Notes under the pieces: model-generated
Database searches by the model: none
What the model was told of the DNA's origin: nothing
Seen by the model: the letters and a program-made list of their open reading frames with translations, nothing else
Part shown: positions 23,404 to 35,300 of the stretch, piece after piece
Layout of the letters: every line of letters begins with the position of its first letter
Numbering within the stretch: the first letter of the stretch is position 1
Origin: Undaria pinnatifida
Lineage: Eukaryota > Sar > Phaeophyceae > Laminariales > Alariaceae
DNA length: 64,000 nt
NCBI GenBank assembly: GCA_012845835.1
Contig: JABAKD010000013.1
Coordinates: 14,625,016 to 14,689,015, forward strand
Direction of reading: 5' to 3'
Translations under genes and position numbers: made by a program

Positions 23404-23525
23404 CTATGTATTGTATTGTAGTGTATGTATTGTATGTATTGTATGTATTATATGTATTGTATGCATTGTATGTATTGTTTGTATTGTTTGTATTGTATGT
23501 ATTGTATGTACTGTATGTATTGTAG
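23404..23525. repeat. TGTATTGTA-type microsatellite
   Basis: Repeats of GTATTGTAT and variants fill this interval. The Cys/Ile/Val/Tyr-rich frames over it are spurious. Confidence 0.9.
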
Positions 23526-23788
23526 TCTACACGTTTTGGGTGCGGTCGGGGTGTCGCTTTTGTTTTTTTGTGGCTTTTTTTTTGCCGTGGCTCGGTGTCA
23601 CTTCGCGCCAGTGGCCCCCGTGTTCCTTAGCGATAGGTTTTGATATCGCGGTAGGTAATTAAATCGCGGTAGATAATTGAATCGCGGTAGGAACCGTCGG
23701 GAGTGGTAAGCTGCGCTGCGCCCTAAAAATGACCTATTAATAACGTATTTTGTCCGTGAGGTACAGAGTCACCTTTAGTGCGAGTATG

Positions 23789-23841
23789 ATATCATATGAC
23801 ATGATACCATATGATATCATGAATATCATGTCATATGATAT
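23789..23841. repeat. AT-rich inverted repeat
   Basis: A 17-bp arm (ATATCATATGACATGAT, 23,789-23,805) is perfectly complementary to 23,825-23,841, with a 19-nt spacer. A second ATATGATATCAT palindrome lies within the spacer. Confidence 0.85.
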
Positions 23842-23860
23842 ATATTATAATATAAAGAAC

Positions 23861-24544
23861 CCCCCGCCCCCCTCCAAACCCGCTCGCTTTTGATCAAAAC
23901 CAGGCCCCCCCTTTGCCTTCACAGCTGTCAGATTTTGTCCCCCTCAGAAACGGGTTTTATAGTTTCCGCGCACAGACTGACTAAAATCATCCTGTTGACC
24001 CTGATAGCTACACTGTAGCTGTAAGGGGAGTCGCCGACCTATATCCTTAATGAGGACACACAACTCGTAATGCGCGCGATCGGAGTATCACACACAGCTT
24101 GCAAAGATGAGTTTCGACGAAATTTTCGATCTCACAGCTGGAGTGTATTTTAATTTTTATAATATTATAATATAAAGAATAAAAATACACTCCTATAGTC
24201 TATCATATTAGACTATGTTACGTTATATATATTATATTATTAATACCACGTATCATATTTTAGTAAACATAAAAATACACTCCAGCGGTGAGATCGAATA
24301 GTTTGTCGAAACTCATTATATTATACTCCGGAGTATTATACAATATTATACTGACCTCTTTTCATAACAAACCCCAACCCTTTCCCCCCCCCGCCCCTCC
24401 GTCCCCCGATCCCCCCCCCCCCCTTCCGCCTAGTCTGTCCAAACGCCCCACTCACAATCAAAATCGGCCTGAGTAATAAACACCTATACGCAGTTGATAC
24501 CACGTCATTATCTTTCTGACCATCCATGACAAAGGTTTCAATTA

Positions 24545-24579
<35 letters not shown>

Positions 24580-26225
24580 CCCTCCAACGCCCCCTCTTTT
24601 CCGACCACCTACACGATCGCCTAGACCTAGCACCACGCGTATAACAAGCTGCTACATATCTTTGATCTCACAGCCGAAGTGTATATGAATATTATTTGTG
24701 ACCTAAACCTCCTAAAAATCCCCCCCCCCCCCCCTCTTGCTCTCCCTTACTCAAACGCCCCACCAAATATCAAAATCCGCCACATTAATAAACACTTCAC
24801 GCACAGGATATCACCTCATTATCTTTCGAGAGCCATCCATGCCGCTGTGTTCCTCCCCCCCCCCCCCGCCTCGAACGCCCCCTTCTTCCCCATCACCCGC
24901 ACCTTCGCCTAGACCTAGCACCACACGTATAACAAACCCCTCACGTAAAGCCCTTCCCCCCCCCCCCCCCCCCCCCCCCCACCCCCGCCCCCACCCCCCA
25001 CCCTCCCCCCCCAACCCATCCCAACCCCACCCCCTCGAACACTCCACCCTCTCTTTACTCACTGATTGTACGACTTACCCCAGGATATACACGATAAACT
25101 GATGAATTATTTCCAAAAAAGTCACATTTATCCCCTCGAAATAATGTTTAGTTTTCAGGCACATATCGAGCTGCCCCCCCCCCCCCCCCCCCGCCCCCAA
25201 TAATATACTGGTGCCAAAACCGTCAGATTTATCCCCTCGAAAGGATTTATAGCTTACATGCACAAATTGCCCCTTCCCCCCCCCCCCCCCCCCCCCCCCC
25301 CGCCCCCCTCTAAACCCGCTCGCTTTTGATCAAAACCAGGCCCCCCCTTTCCCTTCACAGCTGTCAGATTGTGTCCCCCTCAGAAACGGGTTTTATAGTT
25401 TCCGCGCACAGACTGACTAAAATCATCCTGTTGACCCTGAAAGCTACACTGTAGCTGTAAGGGGAGTCGCCGACCTATATCCTTAATGAGGACACACAAC
25501 TCGTAATGCGCGCGATCGGAGTATCACACACAGCTTGCAAAGATGAGTTTCGACGAAATTTTCGATCTCACAGCTGGAGTGTATTTTAATTTTTATAATA
25601 TTACTGAGTATATAATATTGTACGACTTACAGGATATACATGATAAACTGGTGCATTCTTTCCGAAACCGCCGCATTTATCACCTTGAAAGAATGTATAG
25701 TTTCCACGCACAGATTAAGCTGCCCCGCCCGCCCCGCCGCCCCTCCCCCCCTCTCCCCCATGATAAACTGGTGCATTCTTACTAAAGGCGTCAGATTCAT
25801 CCCCTTGAAGGATTATAGTTTCCATGCACAAACTGTGCTGCCCCGCCCGTCCCCACCCCCTCTGCCCCCCCTCCCGCCCCCCTTTTGATCAAACCCAAGC
25901 CCTCACGTCCTTAAAAACTCCGCCCTCCCCTCACCGGTTATTCGACTCACAGGATTCACTTGATAAACGGATGCATTTCCATCCGCAGCTGTCAGATTTT
26001 GTCCCCTCAGAAACGGGTTTTATAGTGTCCGCGCACAGACTGGCTAACATCACCCTCTTGACCCTGATAGCGACACTACTGTAGTTGCAAGAGGAGTCGC
26101 CGACCTATATCCTTAATGAGGACACACAACCCGTAATACGCGCGATCGGAGTATCACACACAGCTTGCAAAGATGAGTTTCGACAAAATATATTCGATCT
26201 CGCAGCTGGAGTGTATTTTTATTTT
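23861..26225 (+). repeat. P-repeat block, forward orientation, C-run rich
   Basis: Positions 23,861-24,180 and 25,296-25,615 are near-identical units of about 320 bp, and 25,878-26,225 is a third. Shared words are CTTTTGATCAAAACC, CAGCTGTCAGATT, GAAACGGGTTTTATAG, CTGTTGACCCTGA, GGAGTCGCCGACC and GATGAGTTTCGACGAAATT. A short reverse piece at 24,268-24,315 faces the end of the first unit across an AT-rich spacer. Another recurrent part (AATAAACAC...GATATCACCTCATTATC) lies at about 24,450-24,540 and 24,760-24,850. C runs of up to 31 separate the pieces. Confidence 0.7.
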
Positions 26226-26226
26226 C

Positions 26227-26312
26227 ATAATGATATGATACGATATGATACGATATGATATGATATGATATGATATGATATGATACGATATGATACGATA
26301 CGATATGATACG
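26227..26312. repeat. TGATA/TGATACGA microsatellite
   Basis: Repeats of GATATGATAC fill this interval directly after the last P-repeat unit. Confidence 0.95.
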
Positions 26313-26399
26313 ATGTGCAGTAGTGAAAAGTGGGGTATATTGTAACATCATAACACCCCCCCTGCCATAGCCTTTGCCCCCCACCATAGCCTTGGCAGC

Positions 26400-27560
26400 C
26401 TTGCGGGTTCTGTAAAAGGTTCATACCCCGTACCCGAAACTTCTGTGAGTTTTGTACCCCCTCGGCCTAATACCCGGGGCGCGGGTACACCTTTGAACTA
26501 GTACCCGAGGTGCGGGAGTACCTTTGTAGAAAGAAATACCGGGCAGGTAGGTTGTTTTTTTCTGAGTGGGGAGTGTCGGGTATATTCTACGTTATGACGT
26601 GACGGCGGGCACAAAAGTGACACAAACAAAAATTCAAGTAAACTCTCGGGCTGCCTCGCGCATAACTTGTACACACATGGAAAGAAAACGACACAGTCCG
26701 TGGAGAGTGAACAAGGGCGATGCAGACCTTCAAAATGAGTCGCATCCAGACGCATCCACCGAGCCTCAGCATGGATAGCCATCAGACACATCGCCAGCCC
26801 CGAGTGGCGGCATTCTACCTGAGACAGAATAAGCAGGAAAGGTGCAGCGGTAGTAGAGATCAACGTCGTACGTCGAAACAAGCTTGTCCGTATCCAAGCC
26901 GGCGATAGTCTACTAGTCGGGGGGCGGGGGGTGGTTGGCCTGTCGGTCGACACCATCAAAGCCGTCGACAAGGCGCCCGCAAATGGTCGTTCATGTTTTC
27001 GCTGGGAGTCTACATCGTCCCGCTAGACAAGGACGACGAGCGCCAAAAATCCCTCTGCTTAAAGCACGGCACCTGCCGCAAGAAGAATGTAGTCGTTGCG
27101 TGCGCAAAAGAGGCGATTTTCGCTGTTAATAATCGCAGGCCCATTGTGTATCTCGAATCGGTAACTGCACGGGTCTTACCCGTGTAATGCCCCTGGAAAC
27201 ACCCGACACCCGACACTACTCAGCGAATAACTTTATACAGGTGCCCGGAACTTCTGTGAGCTCTGTGCGAACTTCTGTAAACTCCGTAAGCTGACGGGAA
27301 ATACCTGGGTCGGTAAATACCCTGTCTCGGGAAATACCCGAGGTACGCGTATATATCCGGCTACACTGGTGGGTAGGGTATGAAAATTTACACTTACAAC
27401 TCGGTGTATACCGCACTCTAAAAACTTCGATGGGTTACGTAGGAAAATAATACCATACCCTAAACTTCTGTGGGTTCTGTAGGAAAACCACCATACCCTG
27501 AACTTCTCCGGGTTCTGCAAAATATATAACACCGGAAACTTCTGTGAGTTCTGTAAGACA
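26400..27560. repeat. Scattered AACTTCTGTGRGTTCTGTA repeats
   Basis: At least seven copies of the motif AACTTCTGTG(A/G)GTTCTGTA or close variants occur, at about 26,440, 27,248, 27,270, 27,424, 27,463, 27,500 and 27,537. They alternate with ATACCCGAGGTGCGGG-type words. The array is split by about 700 bp of other sequence. Confidence 0.65.
26845..27187 (+). other. Unidentified coding-like fragment, possible frameshift
   Basis: Two adjoining frames (about 26,845-27,024 and 26,985-27,187) have protein-like composition, for example VGLSVDTIKAVDKAP in the first and FSLGVYIVPLDKDD then KNVVVACAKEAIFAVNN in the second. A single frameshift near 26,980 would join them. I do not recognise the family. 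It sits inside the CTTCTGTG repeat array, so it may be cargo or remnant of a mobile element. This is weak evidence. Confidence 0.2.
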
Positions 27561-29376
27561 TTCATGCCGGTGCCGTACGACATCAGTCGCATGACAGTCA
27601 TCGTACGACATCAGTCGCGTGGCCAGCACGCGCCTTTGTGCCAGGCATGGACGGTGCGTGTGTTTTTATGCACTTCGTTTCGCACGTATACATCATCAGC
27701 CACATGGCGGACAAGTCCCTTTTGTGACAAGCATGAACGGTGCTTGTGTTTGCATGTACCTCTTGTACGTGTATGCCGTCCTACCGAGCAAGACGGTCAA
27801 CTCCTCAGCCGCGCAGCCACCAAAGCCGTACCGGTAAGACAGCGGCTGTGCTTCAAGTTCTCGCCTTTGAAACAGTGACGGTGTTGTAGAGATTTTGTGT
27901 GTATTACTCACATGAGATTTCTTTTATGACCACTCTTGCATTGCAAAGCCTAAGTGAAACACACAACAGTAGCGTCGGCCCTCACAACATGCAAATCTCA
28001 TACAAGAGACTAAAACAAAGCCGTTGTTCTTCCTGTTGAATTCGTGACGCCTCCGGAATCTCAAGTCAACGACACGGCGGACCTAGTGTCGTCAAGTCAT
28101 GAAACTGGGGCACATATTGAAGAAAAAACGAAAAAAAAAAAAACAATTGTAGTGCAGATAGCCCGGCTCACAGGGATTGATATACGAAAAACTACTCGTA
28201 CAATATTCTCGTAGCACTGCTATTCGTGGTATATCACATGGTACAAAATTCAATACGACCGTCGTGCCTGTAGCCGAGCTCACACAGCGATAATGACGCA
28301 GACTGCTGGTAAACATGAGAGGGTGTTCTAGTGCTGCAGTGCTTCGCCGCTAGATCGACACTCTCGTTGGGGGTCACTCCAATATACCCAGCCTAACCGC
28401 GAAACCCAATCCAATCAGTTAACCGATGTGTAGGGCTGGTCCTCTTCGTTATTTGCGCCGTTTTCGTCGACTAACTATAGTAGTGTCGAGTAAGCTAATA
28501 TGCTGTGAGGTCTACTGAAAAGTGGACTATCGAAACAGGCTGCGGGGACGTCTGCCTATGAATGGCATAGCCTTCAAGAGGTTTTGAGGTATTAGTAGCA
28601 CCAATAGTATGATGGTTCAACGAACGAGACTAATCGAAATGCTGAAGGGGTACTCACTACATGCAGTAGATTTAGGTTAGCAAAAAAGAATGCCCTGAGC
28701 GGCTTCGAATGGCGGCAGATCTGGACTGGCAGCGATGACCTCAGCTGCTTCGAGAATCGTCGGCCACAGGGCTCCGGTGCTACTGAATCGTTCTGAGCGG
28801 CTTTGAATGGCGTCGAGTGGAGAACGAAAAATTGCAGGGTGAATTACAATATTCAGAGTTTTCATATGCACGTAACAGGCGCTGTTTGAGTGTGTATAAT
28901 AACTTTATGAAGGTATTTCTTCACTGGAATCCGAAGCGCACAGCGGGATCTATGAAACTCGCTACAGCGTCCGTACATATTACCTAGCTGGTTTACGAGA
29001 TCGAGATCAGGTGTTCAACTGCGCCCCATGCAAGCTGGACCATGCATGGGTGGTGCTTGATCCGCTCCAACTAGCCACACGCTCCCCACGGGCACGCGGG
29101 GGTCGTGACGGCAGCTGGACATTCAGGGCTGCTCAAATATATTGTTTTCTCAATTAGGGTGTTTAACTGATACCTATGCACGATGGGCCAAGCATCCGTC
29201 GTGTATGGTTCACTCTCACTAGCGACACGTTCCTCGAGCAAACGCGTTGGTAGGGACGCGACCAAGACATGCATGGAAGCTTTAAAATTTATATGTTTTT
29301 CCCTTGTTTGATCTCAACTGCAGGCGTTTGCAGCCGACTGCAGTGGCGCAGCTGCACGTGGGACGAGTGACGCAGA
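27561..29376. other. Intergenic, upstream of the transporter gene
   Basis: A 24-bp duplication (GTACGACATCAGTCGC) lies at about 27,576-27,620. The rest has no recognisable gene. The 100 bp before the ATG at 29,377 are not obviously promoter-like beyond an AT-rich stretch (TTTAAAATTTATATG, about 29,281-29,295). Confidence 0.4.
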
Positions 29377-32300
29377 ATGCCTCCCTGCAGCTCCGACGTC
29401 GCAGCGAAAACTCCAGCGCGTGATGCAGCCACTCAGCCGACCCAACCCGATGGAACTGAGACGGCGACTCCGTTCCCTTGGCTGCCTATGGTTGCAATTG
29501 CGCTGTGCCTAGTGACTGTTGCTTATGCCTTGTGCAACCTGTTTCCCTACGCGGGCTACATGGTGCGACAGCTGGGGGCCACGGACGATAAGGATGAGTC
29601 CGGTGAGTTGGCGAACTGTTAGACATGATTGTGCGATTTCCGGAGATTGAACGGTGTGTGTTAAAATACTTCAATATGTTATTTTCATCGCTATACTATA
29701 ACTCGTCTACCCAAGTACCACTTGATCTTCGTGGAAGAACGGGCGTAGGCCCACCAAAGGTATGGTCGGAAACACTGCAATGCCTGCACACCTCACGGTT
29801 ATGCATAATAACGAGTTCGTTACTTCAAGCTTGGACTAGCCAACTACACTCGGAACAGCATCCCGCTCGCGATTAACACCAAACAAGGAAATAGAAGAAG
29901 TGGTTGCGGATGCAGAAACACGACAAAGGATCATTGGAAACAGTTGACAACGTGAAAAGATTTTGGTTGTGTGCTCTGGACTCGCCTCAAGTGTAAACTT
30001 CGCTTTACCAATATTTTCCCACAACTTCTGCTCTCCACAAATCACCAGGTATTCATGTATAAAAATATAGTTCGTGTCAACAGATTGATGCAAGGGCTGC
30101 CGTTTGGAAATACTTCACCGCTCGTCGTTCTGCCCATGAATAAGACCCCTGTATCTGCTACTCATTGATGTGCGCGTATATACTAACACATCGCAATGCA
30201 TGACCGTGACACACAGGCTACTACGCGGGTTACCTGTCGTCGGCCTTCATGGTCGGGCTATTCGGAGGCTCGTACTTCTGGGGGCGCTTCGCCGACACCT
30301 ACGGTCGATTGCCAGTCCTTTACATAGGGCTTTTTTCCACAGTCCTCCTGTCGATTGCGTTCGGCATGTCGACCACGTTTGTCTGGGCTGTTGCCTGCCG
30401 GTGAGGGCCGTGGTGCGTGTTCTGTGCGGAGGGTTTGTCTCTTCGTGTCCGGGGTCAATTGTTCACCGCTGTTGTAATCACCTCCGATGGTTTTCTCGTA
30501 GCCTATCGAGTTGCTGTCCCGCCTACCAACGCAAAAATCGAATGTCAGATCGAATAGGGGATGCGCGAACCCGGCCATCCCACAACACGAAGCATGTATG
30601 CCCAGGCTCAGATGCATCCCTTGGTAGCATCAACAGACTTAATACTAGAAGTACTAACGGAAGGGGCAGTTGTTTGGGCCATGTGGTGTTTCTTACCTTC
30701 TTACCTTCTTTCCTTCTTACCGGTTCAGTTCATCTACAGTGGATCTATCGGTTTGTATGGACGATCTACGAGTACGCTTGTTTTGTAGGAGTATCGCAAT
30801 AGAAGGTTGGTCGGGTATCGCGACCGAATGTATCGGTGTAGGGGTGTATCGATGTATTGGTGTATCGATGTATCGATGTATTCGAGGTCATGCTTCGGGT
30901 GAGACGTTGAGCTCCTCGTGTTAGCAGCTGAGAAGCGAACGTCTCTGCTTGCACTCCTAGCGTGGGATGAACCCGCAGTACAATCAGACTATCAGTAGAA
31001 TGGCGTCACCCGCCGATATTCAAGCACTTCGTCCGGGAGAAATACACTACTAGGCAAGGCATAAGATGCATGTTGCGTCATTCGTCTTTTCCGGCTGCCT
31101 AGTACTGTATAAACCTAAAGTTCCATCATTGGTTCCGAGCAGGTTTTTTCTGGGAGCATTGAATGGCCTGATGGCCACAACCACGACTATGATATCCGAG
31201 GTTTGCGGAAGCGAACACGAGGTGGTCGGCATGAGCTTCGTTATAGGTGATGTCACTGCAGATTTACAGGAGTCTTTTATTCAGAGTTTGTGTCATATAT
31301 CGCGATATGGTTCAGCTAAGGGCGAGGGGTGCCCTCCGGTTACCTGTTCACGGGCAAACCTCTAGACTAGGGCACTGTAACAATCTTGTAGATTTTACAC
31401 CGTACGTGGCACCATGTAGTGGTAATAGAAAGTATGGCCACGTCAGCACTGCAGTCTACCGAATTAATATTGGATCCCCTTCACACTATGTGTAGGTATC
31501 CAGGCAGCGTATGTCGAGCTGTGCACGCAGCCAGTGTAAAGCACAATAATTAACGCAACTGCACAGCTGTAGCGGAATGCCAAGAACGAAATAAACCCCA
31601 TCAGTTGCGGTGTTTTCGCTCAAACAACCATGCCCGTTCTTGCAAACCGACGGACTTGACGTTAGTCCAGCGTACTCGTCGCACAAGCGCCCTCGTTTCT
31701 ACTGCTCAACAGTTGGCAGCACCCACGCCATCTGTGTGGTTTGTTGCGCCCTTCAAGGGCAGCCTGCTGTGCTCCGCACGGCGTTGCCTGCGACACTCCC
31801 TAAGTGGTGCCTGTTGTTTAAATTAACATTGTAAACGCTTGGTCGGTTCGCCGTGTCTTTCTCGCCATCAAGGATGCCGGTCGGTTGGACTTGTCATTGG
31901 CTCTGGACTGGGTGGCCTGCTGGCAGAACCAGCGAAGCATTACCCCGCCGTGTTTTCGAAATCGGGACTGCTCGGAAGGTATCGTCGCGCGAACGACATT
32001 ATGAGCATTCTATCGGCGTGCTCTACCTCCAACGATCCACCATCGCTTTCGTACGTAAATCCCACTTTTGGTGTGGTTCTTCGTTAGTTACTGCGTCCTT
32101 ATGCACTACAGGTGCTGACAATAGCAACCACAATCGATATCAATGCTTCTTCGTCTTTTTTGTTGTGTCCTTCGTCACTGGCGCCGTTGATTTCACATGT
32201 GGAGTTTAGCTCTCTACGATCGCCCGGCGCGTTTAAGGTTGCCCTCGATTGTTGCCTACACACCTTGTTGTGCCGATGAAAGGCAACCGTCCAAGAGAGT

Positions 32301-35300
32301 GAGACATCTCGTGCAAGTATCCAGCAAATAATAGCCCACACAATACCGTTCTCATGGAAGTCGTCCGCTATTTCCGATAGGACGGGTTTTTAATCATCCT
32401 CATCCACGATCGTTCGGTCATCACAAGGGCACTATCGACGAATCTACCGTCGCCATGGCTTTGCGGGCCCGTAGAGCAGCACGATCTATTTTTTCCCGCC
32501 AAGTGTCCTCCAGCGTTAGTTACCAACCAAGATAGTGGGCGGTTGACATTGACATCTGCGAAATTCATTAATCACGTAGCTTGACCGACGACACGCAATG
32601 GTAGTCGTGAACGAATGCTAGAAGGGTAGCTCGCAAAGCTAAACCCGCTTGTGGGCATTCACAAATGTCGTCAGCGATATGCGTTGGTGGAGGGTATCAA
32701 AAATCAAAACCAAACGTTTTGCTTCGGAGAGTTGCGCAGTCGGGCGGCTGGGATCGGCTTAAGATTATATGTAAAAATGTCGGCCTCGTGTTTTGTACAG
32801 GATCTCCGACGTCACCTAGCTCTCACTTGGCTCCCATACTCGAGGCGGGCGTGTAAGTTATTTTACTCACTTCGTCATTATTATCTCTGTTGTTTCCTCC
32901 GTTTATTTGCCGTCTGTTCATGTCCAATCAAATCAGGTTCCCGTACTTGCTTCCGAACATCCTCGGGGCGAGCCTGGCCTTGATAAGTCTGTTTATGGTC
33001 TTTTTTTTCCTCGAAGAGACCTTGGACTGCCACAAGAGTGGCGACAGGTAACAGTCAACATTCAGGGGCGACCCGCAAAACAAACTATTGGTTTAGTGGC
33101 TCATGGTGCAATGTTTTATGGTATAGTATAATATAGTATAGTACAGTATAGTACAGTACAGTATAGTATATTATATTATAGGATAGTGTGGTATAGTATA
33201 ATATAGTATAGCCTAGTGAGTATAGGAATGACGCGTGCTACGATAGGGGAGCACCGCGTTTTTTTCTAATAACTACCCCGCGATTTGGGAGGTCAAGACA
33301 TGTCCCTCCCAAAAACTGATTTTGGAGAAAACTGCAAATGCTACGGGATGAAACCTCCCATGGCCTTGCTACGCAACGAAAATCATGATCATGCAAAACT
33401 AAAATGGCCGATTTCGGACGATAGTATTAGTAGGTTAAGGATCTCCGTCATCCAGAAGCCATTTGTTCTTCACACCACACCACGCCACACCACACCTGCT
33501 ATGATACCTCCATCGTAGCTTGCATCCCTTCTATACCATCTATGCCATGTACACCACGAGTACCTTCACTTAGGGTGCGAACAGCTAACCAGTCAGTTTT
33601 AGTGCCTGTAGGAGCGTCAGGGCCCCGGGTTAATCTCGTCTTGCCGGATAGTGTTCGGTACTTATGGTTCGCAAAGTACCGACCCCTCCTAGCGTTGCCG
33701 AAATCCTTCCCCTCTCCCCCGGGCGAAACGCCGCAGTCACACGCCCATCAGCAGTTAATAAACTGTAAAATCGTTCAAGCTAGGGCAAGTGTCGAGCGTC
33801 CACTTTCTGGGACGGTGAGTGGAGGTCTGATAATGTCTGTTTCACCATGAAAGAGAGAACCGTGAGGTGTGACACAGTAGCAAAGTAACCATGATGATGT
33901 AGGAAGATGTTGTTTTACCTGGTATATCGATTATGACGAGTTGCTTCAAATATCCGGTTTCATAGCGTTCCGTGGCCACCCCGTCTCGACGCAGGCACGC
34001 AAGTGGGCCCATGCCGACGCCGGAGGCGAAGTTCCACATCAAGGAGGAGGCAGCGGGCGAAAGTGTGGGTGCCAGATCAACCAGTTTGAGCAATGGCTAC
34101 GACCCCCAGCTCGCGAACGGCGGGGTGACGGGGGCAATGGCAAACAATGGGGGGGATAGCGGATGTCTAACCGTCGTCAACAACGTTGGAAGTAACGGCA
34201 GCAGTATCCAGGCACACGTTGATGAACGCCTACCTCTCGTTGAGCAACGCCTGGGATCACCCAGCGGAGGGCGAGATCTTGAAGCAGAGTTGCGCGGTGC
34301 CGACTACGGTGCTAGTGGAAACGCGCGGTCGGCAAGTGGCGGCATTGAAGAGGGCGAGAGGGTCGTCGATGCAAGCAGTGCAGAGAGACCAGCAGGGTGG
34401 AGGAAGGTTGACGTCTTGCACGAGTGTCTGCTGCCAATGAAGCTTTTCGAGCAGAAACAAGTGCGCATGGTCCTGTTCGTGTACGTCCTATTTTCGGTGA
34501 GAACACATTTCCATCCTGTCTGCTGTGCATGGTGCTAAATGTGTACTGTACCGTAATGCTATAAATCGTGACTGATTTTCTAAATTTCTGCAGTTGAAAA
34601 ATGGATGGCGGAATTCATGCGGCGTGCACCGCAACTTGTTCATAGGTTTATGTCCCGTTCGGTCAAGCGTTCTGTCTGAAGCACTGGGCCATGTGTGCGG
34701 GAGCTACAGAACAACACATCATCGTTCATCTCCGACCGCCTGCACTGCGTGTCCGCAGTTCCCAACCTCTGGCTCCTACAAGCGGCGCATCTTGTGGGCG
34801 CTCAGCACCGGAGGTTCGATGTTCATGCCGAAGCAGATCGGGCAAGAATCGCATGCACCTCTGAGCACCCTCTACCATAGTGATAATTTTATATGTCGTA
34901 AAAGGTTTAGCTGACACGCATATGGTTCGTATCGGCAGAAATACGCCCTGCTCACATGCCACCCGACACCAGGTGTGGCAACGTTTTCATTCGTTTCTCA
35001 GCTCCGCATCATTTTCCGCCACAGACGCAAAACACGATGCGGAAATGCTTTGGGCCTGTTTTGCCGCAGCAGAAACATTGCTTGGGTGTTGGGGTGGGCT
35101 TAATAAATGAAATACCCGGGGCCCAAACGGCGCACGTTTTGCGCGTATGTTCGAGTTCCATCCAACCCCGATGCATCCAGCGGCCATCCAGGGAGTCTGG
35201 GCCACCTGCACTATCTGCACTTTTGGTGGAAGCTCATAAAAGCTTCCATGAACTCTTCCGTGGAAGCTTCCGTGCAAGTGGTGGAAGCGCCCACAGAAGC

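Noticed and set aside
30170..30802. 210-codon plus-strand frame
   Set aside because: It overlaps transporter exon 2 in another frame and continues through intron 2; the exon frame has the MFS motifs.
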